Positions 26,552-34,094 of a stretch of 64,000 nucleotides of DNA are shown here, in pieces. The DNA is from Burkholderiales bacterium (GTDB lineage Bacteria; Pseudomonadota; Gammaproteobacteria; Burkholderiales; SHXO01). The notes beneath the pieces are model-generated. The model was given only the letters and a program-made list of their open reading frames with translations. It was not told where the DNA came from and did not search any database. Position 1 is the first letter of the stretch. Every line of letters starts with the position of its first letter. A program made the translations under genes and the position numbers. The stretch covers positions 62,001 to 126,000 of the forward strand of contig JADZGB010000026.1 in NCBI GenBank assembly GCA_020854105.1, given 5' to 3'.

Positions 26552-27661
26552 GTGAGACGCTGCGCCTCCTTCCTGGCACTGATGCTCGCGCTCGCCGCGG
26601 GCGAGGCCCTCGCGCAGTTGCGCTACATCGGCCAGCAGATCGTCCCGACCGGACATCGCTTCCAGGGCACCGAGGTCGGCGGGCTGTCCGGCCTGGACTT
26701 CGACGCTGACACCGGGATCTTCTACGCCATCAGCGATGACCGCTCGCGCGACGCCCGCTTCTATGCGCTGACGCTCGATCTGGACAGGTTCCATCGCGCG
26801 CTCGCACCGGGCATGGCGGGAGTGCGCTTCACCGCGGTGCACCGGCTGCTCGACGCGGGCGGCATTGCATTCGAGGGTCGCAGCGTCGATCCCGAGGCGA
26901 TACGGCTGCACCCCCGGACGAAGACGCTGCTGTGGAGCAGCGAAGGCGACCCGCGCAGGGGCATCGCGCCGTTCCTGCGCGAGACCAACGCGGACGGCAC
27001 ACCGGTGCGCGTCTTCGTGCTGCCGCCGCAGTTCCTCGGCGCGGGCGGTGCCGCGCACGGCGTGCGCGACAATCTCGCGTTCGAGAGCGTGGCGGTGACG
27101 CCCTCCGGCGCGCGCGTGCTGACCGCCGTCGAGAACGCGCTCAAGCAGGACGGCCCCCGGGCGAGCCGGCGCGAGGCGAGCGACTGCCGGGTGGTGGTGT
27201 TCGATCATGCGAGCGGCCGCGCCCTCGGACAGTACGTCTATCGCGTCGATCCGGTCGTGGCCCCCTCGATCCTGCCCAACGGCCTGGAGACCAACGGGCT
27301 GGCCGAGTTGATCGCCCTGGACGAGGACTCGTTCATCGCGGTGGAGCGCTCCTTCTCCGCCGGCAGCCGCCTGTCGATCCGCCTGTACCTGACGCGCACC
27401 GCAGGAGCGAGCGACGTGTCCGGACTCGACACGCTGGCTGGGGCCACCTACGCAGCGATGCCCAAGGACCCTCTGCTCGACCTGTCCGGCCTTGCCAATG
27501 ACGACGGCAGCCCGCTGTGGCTGGACAACATCGAGGCGATCAGCCTGGGCCCGATCCTGCCCAACGGCAACCGCACGCTCGTGCTGGTCTCCGACAACAA
27601 CTTCCGCGCGAGCCAGCAGACACAGTTCCTCGCCTTCGAGGTGGTCGGTCCGCTGCGCTGA
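26552..27661 (+). CDS. Esterase-like activity of phytase family protein, secreted
   Basis: A 369-residue exported beta-propeller. The signal peptide ends at ALA (about residue 22). The domain opens with GGLSGLDFDADTGIFYAISDD and includes DPEAIRLHPRTKTLLWSSEGD, NLAFESVAVTPSG, NGLAELIALDEDSFIAVERS and LDNIEAISLGP. The family includes phytase-like phosphatases and esterases in the periplasm. The GTG start at 26552 gives a proper signal. It follows the DUF2783 gene by 85 bases and could share the transcript. Substrate unknown. Confidence 0.82.
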   Translation: MRRCASFLALMLALAAGEALAQLRYIGQQIVPTGHRFQGTEVGGLSGLDFDADTGIFYAISDDRSRDARFYALTLDLDRFHRALAPGMAGVRFTAVHRLLDAGGIAFEGRSVDPEAIRLHPRTKTLLWSSEGDPRRGIAPFLRETNADGTPVRVFVLPPQFLGAGGAAHGVRDNLAFESVAVTPSGARVLTAVENALKQDGPRASRREASDCRVVVFDHASGRALGQYVYRVDPVVAPSILPNGLETNGLAELIALDEDSFIAVERSFSAGSRLSIRLYLTRTAGASDVSGLDTLAGATYAAMPKDPLLDLSGLANDDGSPLWLDNIEAISLGPILPNGNRTLVLVSDNNFRASQQTQFLAFEVVGPLR

Positions 27662-27825
27662 GCGCACTGCGCGCGCATACGGATCATGCCGGGCAGCACC
27701 GACGCTTCCCGCTGAGGGCAAGCAGCAGCGCCGGCCGGAGGAGAGGGCCGGCTGTCGGAGGGGAGTGCCACACGGAGGAGAGTGCCGGCTTGTTCGGACC
27801 GTCGATTGTCCGTACCATTTTTCTT

Positions 27826-27843
27826 TTCGACCGGCCGGTCGAA
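27826..27843. promoter_or_regulatory. 18-bp perfect palindrome upstream of paaG, probable TetR-type operator
   Basis: TTCGACCGGCCGGTCGAA is fully self-complementary. It lies 52 bases before the paaG start, just after TTGTCC and a T-rich stretch that could be a -35/spacer. Phenylacetate genes in betaproteobacteria are commonly repressed by a TetR-type PaaR at GACCGGTC-like palindromes, which this resembles. The rest of the 233-base gap shows GC-rich inverted segments and no gene. Confidence 0.55.
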
Positions 27844-27894
27844 CATCCGCACCAGAGGTGCGGGAACAGGGCCGGTTCACGCGGGCAGGAGGCG

Positions 27895-28692
27895 ATGGTC
27901 AACGCGTTCGAACAGATCCGGCTCGAGATCGAGGATGGCGTGGCCACGCTCACGCTAGCCCGGCCCGAGCGCCTCAACAGCTTCACCGAGCGAATGCACG
28001 GTGAACTACGCGAGGCCCTCGCCCGGGTCCGGGCGACGAGTGCGGTGCGCGCACTGATCCTTACCGGTGCCGGCCGCGGCTTCTGCGCCGGTCCCGACCT
28101 CAACGACCGCCGCGTGCCTGCCGGCAGCGCGCCGGTCGATCTGGGCGATTCCATCGAGCGCAACTACAAGCCGCTGGTGCTCGCGCTGCGCAGCCTGCCG
28201 ATTCCCGTGATCGCGGCGGTGAACGGCGTCGCCGCCGGCGCCGGCGCCAACGTGGCGCTCGCCTGCGACGTGGTGCTGGCTGCACGCTCGGCGCACTTCA
28301 TCCAGGCGTTCTGCAGGCTCGGACTGATCCCCGACGCCGGCGGCACCTACTTTCTCACGCGCCGGCTCGGTTCGCCACGCGCGCTGGGCCTGGCCCTGTT
28401 CGGGGACCGGCTGCCCGCCGAACAGGCCGCCGCCTGGGGACTGATCTGGCGCTGCGTGGACGACGACGAGCTGATGCCGACGGCGCGCGCGATGGCGGCG
28501 CAACTCGCCGCCGGTCCGACCAAGGGCTACGCCGGTACCAAGCAGGCGATCTACGCCGCCGAGCGCCAGACCCTGGAAGCGCAGCTCGATCTCGAGCGCG
28601 ACACCCAGCGCGAACTGGGATGCAGCGCCGACTACCGGGAAGGCGTGGCCGCTTTCCTGAACAAGCGCGCCCCGCGCTTCAGCGGAGCCTAG
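27895..28692 (+). CDS. paaG: PaaG-type enoyl-CoA hydratase/isomerase (oxepin-CoA forming)
   Basis: A 265-residue crotonase-fold enzyme. PaaG converts ring-1,2-epoxyphenylacetyl-CoA to oxepin-CoA in aerobic phenylacetate degradation. Seen: LARPERLNSFTERMHGEL, the oxyanion loop GRGFCAGPDLNDR with the PaaG-like PDLNDR tail, IAAVNGVAAGAGANVALACD and LIPDAGGTYFLTRRLG (catalytic Asp). The ATG follows GCAGGAGGCG. The neighbouring paaI supports the assignment. The epoxidase genes paaABCE are not in the window, so this could be an isolated paa fragment. Confidence 0.85.
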   Translation: MVNAFEQIRLEIEDGVATLTLARPERLNSFTERMHGELREALARVRATSAVRALILTGAGRGFCAGPDLNDRRVPAGSAPVDLGDSIERNYKPLVLALRSLPIPVIAAVNGVAAGAGANVALACDVVLAARSAHFIQAFCRLGLIPDAGGTYFLTRRLGSPRALGLALFGDRLPAEQAAAWGLIWRCVDDDELMPTARAMAAQLAAGPTKGYAGTKQAIYAAERQTLEAQLDLERDTQRELGCSADYREGVAAFLNKRAPRFSGA

Positions 28693-28695
28693 GGC

Positions 28696-29130
28696 ATGGA
28701 CCCGCAGGCGATCGCGGATCACGTCGGCCGGACGTTGCTGGCCGTGGACGAGGCCTCCCGTGGCCTGGGGATGACGGTCGAGGCAATGGCACCAGGCCGC
28801 TCGCGCATGCGCATGAGCGTCCGGGCGGACATGCTCAACGGATTGGGGATCTGCCACGGCGGCTACATCACGCTGCTCGCCGATTCCTGCTTCGCCTTCG
28901 CCTGCAACAGCTACAACGAACTGACGCTCGCTGCCGGCATCGCGGTGGAGTTCATCGCCCCAGCGCAGCTCGGCGACGTCCTCACCGCCGAGGCACACGA
29001 GCTCACGGCGAGCGGCCGCACGGGGGTGTACGACGTACACGTGACCAATCAGCGCGGCGAGACCGTGGCGGTGCTGCGCGGACGCTCGCACCGGGTGAGG
29101 GACAGGCAGACGGTGCCGCTGGAAGCCTGA
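28696..29130 (+). CDS. paaI: Hydroxyphenylacetyl-CoA thioesterase PaaI
   Basis: A 144-residue hotdog-fold thioesterase. The active-site block is LGICHGGYITLLADSCFAFACNS, with Asp as in PaaI, and the strand region GIAVEFIAPAQLGDVLTAEA completes the fold. PaaI releases CoA trapped in dead-end (hydroxy)phenylacetyl-CoA adducts. It starts three bases after paaG, so they form one operon, and is followed four bases later by a short frame that looks like the start of paaK. Confidence 0.88.
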   Translation: MDPQAIADHVGRTLLAVDEASRGLGMTVEAMAPGRSRMRMSVRADMLNGLGICHGGYITLLADSCFAFACNSYNELTLAAGIAVEFIAPAQLGDVLTAEAHELTASGRTGVYDVHVTNQRGETVAVLRGRSHRVRDRQTVPLEA

Positions 29131-29134
29131 GGCG

Positions 29135-29299
29135 ATGGCCGCACGCAGCCCCAACACCGGGGAGTTCGAACCGATCGAAGGGGCGATCACGCGAGCCATG
29201 ACGGACGATAGCGCGTCGGGACAGCCGGATCGGCGCCGTGCCAGGCGGGGGCAAGAAAGTACGCGCGGCCACGGGGGGGTGGACCGCGCGGGCTCATGA
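29135..29299 (+). pseudogene. Probable paaK (phenylacetate-CoA ligase) 5' stump
   Basis: Four bases after paaI an ATG opens MAARSPNTGEFEPIEGA, closely like the PaaK N-terminus, where a GELEPIE block follows a Ser-Pro pair. Resemblance ends after about 17 codons. The rest of this 54-codon frame is Arg-rich and unlike any ligase, and it stops at 29297-29299. paaG-paaI-paaK is a common operon order. The likely story is a deletion that removed nearly all of paaK. The alternative is chance similarity over a short stretch. Confidence 0.5.
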
Positions 29300-29351
29300 C
29301 AACCGGCTCTCCGGGGCGATGTGGGGACTACACCGGCCTCGCAGTACTCCA

Positions 29352-29373
29352 GCCGGGCCTCTTCGGGCCCGGC
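29352..29373. terminator. GC-rich hairpin after the paa genes
   Basis: Stem GCCGGGCC / GGCCCGGC with a short loop containing CTTC, no U-run after it. It could be a Rho-dependent pause or an mRNA-end hairpin for the paaG operon. The surrounding gap, 29300-29609, has no gene apart from this and the elements near 29480-29534. Confidence 0.45.
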
Positions 29374-29480
29374 CACCGGACGCAACAACAGCAGCCGCAA
29401 ATGGCCGGATGGGGGCCGGCCTGTGGATCGGAACTGCATCGTCCGACCCTTGTTGTTCGCTGACGACCGTCACGTCCAGA

Positions 29481-29534
29481 TTGACTAGGACCCGACCGTG
29501 AACAATCTACAGTGGAACAAACTTATCAGTTTGT
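29481..29534 (+). promoter_or_regulatory. Candidate promoter and operator of the FAH-family gene
   Basis: A consensus-like -35 (TTGACT, 29481-29486) is followed 17 bases later by a weak -10 (AATCTA). Just downstream is an inverted repeat, ACAAACT-TATC-AGTTTGT (29517-29534), placed where a repressor would block transcription. The start codon at 29610 leaves a leader of about 90 bases. Confidence 0.45.
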
Positions 29535-29609
29535 GAGGTTTGCGTCCACCCCCACGCCCCCTGACGGCCTGCCCCCGCGGCCGGTTCTGGGGCGGGGTAC
29601 CATCGCCTC

Positions 29610-30602
29610 ATGAAACTCGCCACGCTCAGGACTGGAGGCCGGGACGGGAAGCTGATCGTGGTCAGCCGCGACCTCAGGCAGGCCGTGGCCGCGTCCAGGG
29701 TCGCTCCCACGCTGCAGACCGCCCTGGACGACTGGGCCGCGAAGGGACCGCGGCTGGCCCAGATCTCGGCTCTGCTCGACAGCGGGCGCGCGGCCGATGC
29801 CTTCGAATTCGATCCCTACCGCTGCCATTCGCCGCTGCCGCGCGCCTACCAGTGGGCGGACGGATCGGCCTACGTCAATCACGTGCAGCTGGTGCGCCGC
29901 GCGCGCGGGGCCGAGATGCCGCCCTCGTTCTGGACCGATCCGCTCATGTATCAGGGCGGATCGGACAGCTTCGCCGGCCCCTGCGACCCCATCCTCGCCG
30001 CGTCCGAGGACTGGGGGATCGACCTGGAGGCCGAGGTGGCGGTGGTGACCGACGACGTGCCGATGGGCGTGGAGAACGGGCGCGCCGGCGAATACATCCG
30101 ACTGCTCATGCTGGTCAACGACGTGAGTCTGCGCAACCTCATCCCCGGCGAACTGGCCAAGGGCTTCGGTTTCTTCCACGGCAAGCCCGCCACCGCGTTC
30201 GCGCCGGTCGCCGTGACGCCGGACGAACTGGGCGGCGCCTGGGACGGTGCACGCATACACCTGCCCGTGAGCGTGCACATCAACGGGTCGCTGTTCGGGC
30301 AGCCCGATGCCGGCCAGGACATGACCTTCGACTTCCCGCAGCTGATCGCGCATGCCGCGCGCACGCGCTTCCTCTGCGCCGGGACGATCATCGGCTCGGG
30401 CACGATTTCCAATCTCGACCGCAGTCGCGGGTGCGCCTGCCTGGCGGAGAAACGCACCCTGGAACTGCTGGACAACGGCAGGGCCAGCACGCCGTTCCTG
30501 CGCTTCGGCGACCGCGTACGCATCGAGATGCTCGACGGCGAAGGCGGTTCGATCTTCGGGGCCATCGACCAGGAAGTGCAGCGCTATCCGCTGCCGCGCT
30601 GA
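29610..30602 (+). CDS. Fumarylacetoacetate hydrolase family protein
   Basis: A 330-residue FAH-family enzyme. The N-terminal part (MKLATLRTGGRDGKLIVVS) is of bacterial fumarylacetoacetase type; the C-terminal FAH domain carries the metal ligands in GIDLEAEVAVVTDDVP and VNDVSLRN, plus KPATAFAPVAVTPDELG and GTIIGSGTISN. It cleaves C-C bonds in tyrosine/homogentisate or related catabolism. Homogentisate dioxygenase and maleylacetoacetate isomerase are not adjacent. It stands alone behind its own promoter. Confidence 0.87.
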   Translation: MKLATLRTGGRDGKLIVVSRDLRQAVAASRVAPTLQTALDDWAAKGPRLAQISALLDSGRAADAFEFDPYRCHSPLPRAYQWADGSAYVNHVQLVRRARGAEMPPSFWTDPLMYQGGSDSFAGPCDPILAASEDWGIDLEAEVAVVTDDVPMGVENGRAGEYIRLLMLVNDVSLRNLIPGELAKGFGFFHGKPATAFAPVAVTPDELGGAWDGARIHLPVSVHINGSLFGQPDAGQDMTFDFPQLIAHAARTRFLCAGTIIGSGTISNLDRSRGCACLAEKRTLELLDNGRASTPFLRFGDRVRIEMLDGEGGSIFGAIDQEVQRYPLPR

Positions 30603-30614
30603 GCGCCGCGCGCG

Positions 30615-31484
30615 CTACAGCACTGCGGTGGCCTGGCGCCGCGCCAGCTCGCGGAAGTCGTCGGCGTACTGGCGCAGGCGCGCCGCGGCGTGCGCCCGCT
30701 GGGCGGAACTGAGGCTGTCCTCGAGCTCGGACAGCATGTCGATGAAGGCATGCTCCCAGCGCACCATCGCCGCGTGCACCGGCGCGGGACCGCCGCGCTC
30801 CAGATTGGCGAGCAGCGCGCCGAGGCGTGCGCCTGCTGCGCCGCCTCCCCGGCCCTCGCGGGCCGCCTCCAGCAGTGCCGCCTGCCGCCGCCTGCGCTCG
30901 GCCAGGCGCAGCGCCGGCATGTCCGGGAAGGCGGCGACGAGGCGCTTCACCCGCGCGCGCTGGGTGCGATCGAGCGGCCCGAACCAGTCCTCCAGCCGGG
31001 ACTCCATCCAGTCGCTCCGACGCTCGGCCAGTTCCGCCGGCGAACCCGACAGGTGACGCCGCTCGAAGCGCCGGTTGTCCGCCGCGAAGCGCCTCTGCAG
31101 GTCGCGCAGCTGGGCCTCGGACAGCGAGGTAACCAGCGGCGCGAACGACTGCCCCGCACGGACGCCGAGCGTGCCGGCGCGCGCGCGCACCATGTCGACC
31201 AGCACCTGGATCTGCGCGCGGGTCATGCCTGCCTCGAGCTGCACGGCGGCGCGATCGAACGCGCGGGCATACTCGGGCAGCTCGTGCGCGCGATGCCAGC
31301 GCTGCAGGTTCGCCAGCTCGCTGCGCAGTGCGCGTGTCTGCTCCGCGGTGAGATCGACGTAGCGCTGCGCCCAGTGCGCCAACAGCCAGTCGGCCTTCTC
31401 GTAGGACAACTTGAAGGCACTGCACGAGGTCAGTGCGGCCAGTACCGCGAGCAGACACAACCACCTTCCCAGGCGATGACGCAT
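30615..31484 (-). CDS. DUF6279 family lipoprotein
   Basis: A 289-residue helical lipoprotein. The signal ends in lipobox LTSC at about residue 22, followed by FKLSYEKADWLLAHWAQRYVDLT, the family's hallmark. The body is Arg/Glu-rich amphipathic helix with EAQLRDLQRRFAADNRRF and a C-terminal SAQRAHAAARLRQYADDFREL. The start at 31484 has GGAGG five bases upstream and gives a proper signal. Role unknown; probably an outer-membrane-anchored periplasmic protein. It converges with the FAH gene and diverges from the CnbZ-like gene. Confidence 0.8.
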   Translation of the reverse strand: MRHRLGRWLCLLAVLAALTSCSAFKLSYEKADWLLAHWAQRYVDLTAEQTRALRSELANLQRWHRAHELPEYARAFDRAAVQLEAGMTRAQIQVLVDMVRARAGTLGVRAGQSFAPLVTSLSEAQLRDLQRRFAADNRRFERRHLSGSPAELAERRSDWMESRLEDWFGPLDRTQRARVKRLVAAFPDMPALRLAERRRRQAALLEAAREGRGGGAAGARLGALLANLERGGPAPVHAAMVRWEHAFIDMLSELEDSLSSAQRAHAAARLRQYADDFRELARRQATAVL

Positions 31485-31617
31485 CCAGTCCTCCATGTCG
31501 GGCCGCCCGCGCGATTTCGCTACACTGCGCATCGGCCCGGACAGACCGGGCGCGCCGCGCCCGGTGCAGGAAAACTGAAATCGGCGTACGAAAATTGCAA
31601 TCGTGAGGAGACCGCCA

Positions 31618-32487
31618 GTGCATCAGCAAGTTCGAAGGAAGTTCGACTCGCGCCGTGAATTCCTGACCGCAGCCGCTGCCCTGGCCGCCAGCGTCGCCCC
31701 GCTCGGCCGTGCGCACGCCCAGCAGCGGCCGATCATCAACCCGCCTGCGCTGCTGGACAACGAAGCCGGCGGCTATCGCGTCCTGCCCGCCGGTTCGGTG
31801 TTCTGTGGCGGCGTGGTCCCGCACCCGGGGCGCGAGATCGTACACGTGCTGGTCACCCCCTGGGTACCGATGCGCGATGCCTGGTCGCTTGTCCAGGCTC
31901 ACCTGAGTGCCCAGAAGCTGCCGATGCAGGCGCTGTGCGGCATGGAGCTGCGCATGCCGCAGCAGCTCGAATGGCAGGGCTTCCGGGAATTCAATGCTCC
32001 CTATTCCGAGCAGTTGCGCAAGCACCGGCTCATTCTCGGCAACTACAGCGCGGTGTGCCGCACGAACGTGGTACCGGCCGCCGACAAGCCCGCGGAGGCG
32101 GTCCTGCACGCGTTCTCCTATTGCGCACCCGCGCAGGGACGCAACACCACCTTCTGCGTGTCCGGCACGGCGGACATCGACGAACGCGGCAGGATCGTGG
32201 CCGCGGGCGATGTCACCGCCGCCGGCATGCGCGCCCGCCTGCAGCATTGCGTCAACGCCATCACGGAGCGGCTGGCGCAGCTGGAACTGGACTGGAATCA
32301 GGCCACGCACGTCGATCTGTGCGTGGCGCGCGACGTGGACAACCTGATCGGCGAACTGCTCGTGCCCGCCCTCGGCGGTGCCGCGCGGCGCGGGCTGCGT
32401 GTGCACCATGCCCGTCCGCCTATCGTGGGTTCGGAGGTCGAACTGGAGTGCCGCAGCGCGCTGCGCGAACTGGTCCTGCCCGGCTGA
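31618..32487 (+). CDS. CnbZ-like (2-amino-5-chloromuconate deaminase family) protein with a Tat signal
   Basis: A 289-residue protein. Residues 1-35 form a twin-arginine signal (FDSRREFLTAAAALAASVAP). The rest resembles CnbZ-type deaminases, two RidA-like halves: GYRVLPAGSVFCGGVV, MELRMPQQLEWQGFREFN, VVPAADKPAEAVLHAFSY, and VHHARPPIVGSEVELECRS at the C-terminus. CnbZ removes ammonia from 2-amino-5-chloromuconate in nitroarene degradation and is cytosolic, so the export signal here is unusual. Start is GTG at 31618 with GAGGAG seven bases before it. DUF423 follows by seven bases. Confidence 0.7.
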   Translation: MHQQVRRKFDSRREFLTAAAALAASVAPLGRAHAQQRPIINPPALLDNEAGGYRVLPAGSVFCGGVVPHPGREIVHVLVTPWVPMRDAWSLVQAHLSAQKLPMQALCGMELRMPQQLEWQGFREFNAPYSEQLRKHRLILGNYSAVCRTNVVPAADKPAEAVLHAFSYCAPAQGRNTTFCVSGTADIDERGRIVAAGDVTAAGMRARLQHCVNAITERLAQLELDWNQATHVDLCVARDVDNLIGELLVPALGGAARRGLRVHHARPPIVGSEVELECRSALRELVLPG

Positions 32488-32494
32488 GGGACCA

Positions 32495-32881
32495 ATGCCT
32501 GCCGCCGCGAGAATCCTTCTGCTGCTGGGCGCCGTTGCCGCGATGCTCGCCGTCATCCTCGGCGCCTTCGGCGCCCACGGGCTGCGCGCCCGCCTGCCCG
32601 CCGATGCGCTGTCGGTCTACCACACGGGCGTGCAATACCACTTCTGGCATGCGCTGGGAGTGCTGGCGATCGGCCTGACGTTGCTGCACCTGCCCGCTTC
32701 GAGTGCGATCCGCGCAGCCGGCTGGCTGATGCTGGCCGGCATCGTGATCTTCAGCGGCTCGCTCTACCTGCTCGCCACGACCGGTACACGCTGGCTGGGA
32801 GCGATCACGCCGCTCGGCGGTCTCGCCTTCATCGCCGCCTGGGCCGCATATGCGTGGGGCCTGTGGCGGGCCGGTGCATAG
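32495..32881 (+). CDS. DUF423 inner-membrane protein
   Basis: A 128-residue protein with four predicted transmembrane helices and the DUF423 signature ILGAFGAHGLRARL near residue 20, then YHTGVQYHFWHALGVL. Family members are small integral membrane proteins of unknown role. It follows the CnbZ-like gene closely on the same strand and converges with the formate-dehydrogenase regulator four bases on. Confidence 0.88.
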   Translation: MPAAARILLLLGAVAAMLAVILGAFGAHGLRARLPADALSVYHTGVQYHFWHALGVLAIGLTLLHLPASSAIRAAGWLMLAGIVIFSGSLYLLATTGTRWLGAITPLGGLAFIAAWAAYAWGLWRAGA

Positions 32882-32884
32882 TCC

Positions 32885-33982
32885 TCAGGGCGCACGCCGC
32901 CGGCGTCGCGCGGCCAGCCAGGGGAATGCCGCCTCCATCGACGTCGTCTCCCCCGAGCGCTCGGCGCTGTAGCCGGGCAGCCGGGCCACGCGCGCCCGGA
33001 ACTCCGGCCCGCGCAGCTGCGCAAGCAGGGCGTGCACTGCGGGGAAGTCGAAGGTCTCGTTGCGCGCGACGAGGAAGTAGCGCTCGGCGGCGAGCGGCAG
33101 GAAGTCGAGCTTGAACTGGCGGGCGGGCGGTTCCACGCCCATGCCCGCGTCGGCCATGCCGCTCGCGACGTAGGCGGCCACCGCCGCGTGCGTGTACTCC
33201 TCGTTCGCGTAGCCGTCGATCGATCCCGGATCGATGTCCGACTGCTCCAGCAGCGTGTCGAGCAGCAACCGGGTGCCCGAGCCGCGGTTTCGATTCACGA
33301 AGCGCACCCGGCGCAGGTCGGCGAGGCCGCGGATGCGGCGCGGATTGCCGGGCTGCAGGAAGAGACCCTGCTGGCGCCGCACCAGGTAGACCAGCCGGTA
33401 CACCCGCCGGTCGATCCACTGGCCGTACAGTTCCAGCGCGCGCGTGCCCAGTGTCCCTTCGGGCACGTGGATGCCGGCCAGGTCGCAGTCACCGCGCGTG
33501 AGCGACGCCAGGGCATCGGCGGCGGGCAGGTACTGCAGATCCAGTTCGATGTCCGGTTGTTCGCGCAGCAGATCGGGCAGCTCGGCCACGGCGTAGCCGT
33601 AGCTCGCGTGCAGGCGCAGCACTGCACTGCCCTGCGCCAGCGCGCGCTTGATCTCCAGATTCAGTTCGGAGGCGAGGTTCTCCAGCTGCGGGGACAGCCG
33701 CGCCCGCGCCCGGGCCTGCGCCCACAGCAGCTTCTCGCCCAGCGGCGCGAGTTTCGCTCCGCGGCCCTTCTCCATGAGAACCAAGGGCGTGCCGAAGAAG
33801 TCCGACCATCTGCCGATGGTGTTCCACGCGTGCCGATAGGACAGGCCGGCCCGGCGCGCCGCGAGGGTGAGCTTTCCGCACTCGTGGATGGCTTCCAGCA
33901 GAACGAACAGCCGGGGATCCAGGTGGCGGCCGCTCACGGTGTCGCGGAACATCCAGGCGGGACGGATTTCGATCTGGGACAT
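32885..33982 (-). CDS. HTH regulator with periplasmic-binding-like domain, divergent from formate dehydrogenase
   Basis: A 365-residue regulator. The N-terminal winged HTH is of LysR/ModE type (LAARRAGLSYRHAWNTIGRW, about 41-60). The remainder resembles a substrate-binding protein of molybdate/tungstate-uptake type (DLAGIHVPEGTLGTRALELY, NRNRGSGTRLLLDTLLEQ, YTHAAVAAYVASGMADAGMG). Such fused regulators are often found divergent from molybdenum enzymes and may sense molybdate or the cofactor. It diverges from fdsGB over 112 bases. The ATG at 33982 was preferred; GTG six bases upstream is possible. Confidence 0.82.
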   Translation of the reverse strand: MSQIEIRPAWMFRDTVSGRHLDPRLFVLLEAIHECGKLTLAARRAGLSYRHAWNTIGRWSDFFGTPLVLMEKGRGAKLAPLGEKLLWAQARARARLSPQLENLASELNLEIKRALAQGSAVLRLHASYGYAVAELPDLLREQPDIELDLQYLPAADALASLTRGDCDLAGIHVPEGTLGTRALELYGQWIDRRVYRLVYLVRRQQGLFLQPGNPRRIRGLADLRRVRFVNRNRGSGTRLLLDTLLEQSDIDPGSIDGYANEEYTHAAVAAYVASGMADAGMGVEPPARQFKLDFLPLAAERYFLVARNETFDFPAVHALLAQLRGPEFRARVARLPGYSAERSGETTSMEAAFPWLAARRRRRAP

Positions 33983-34050
33983 TGGCACCCCGGTGCATAT
34001 TGTTGCGCAGCATACAACCTGCTAGCGTCCGGGCGTTGAAAGAGCTACGC

Positions 34051-34076
34051 AGCCTATGCAGAAAAGTTCATAGGCT
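34051..34076. promoter_or_regulatory. Inverted repeat in the regulator/fdsGB intergenic region
   Basis: AGCCTATG and CATAGGCT form a perfect 8-bp inverted repeat with a 10-base spacer, 18 bases before the fdsGB start and so over the likely leader. Nearer the regulator, a second imperfect dyad (GTTG…CAAC, about 34004-34020) is present. Either could be the binding site of the divergent regulator. Confidence 0.5.
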
Positions 34077-34094
34077 ACCGAGGAGAGCGGATCC

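Noticed and set aside
26463..26555. A 30-codon GTG frame overlapping the DUF2783 stop
   Set aside because: Too short, no motif, and reads through the leader of the esterase-like gene.
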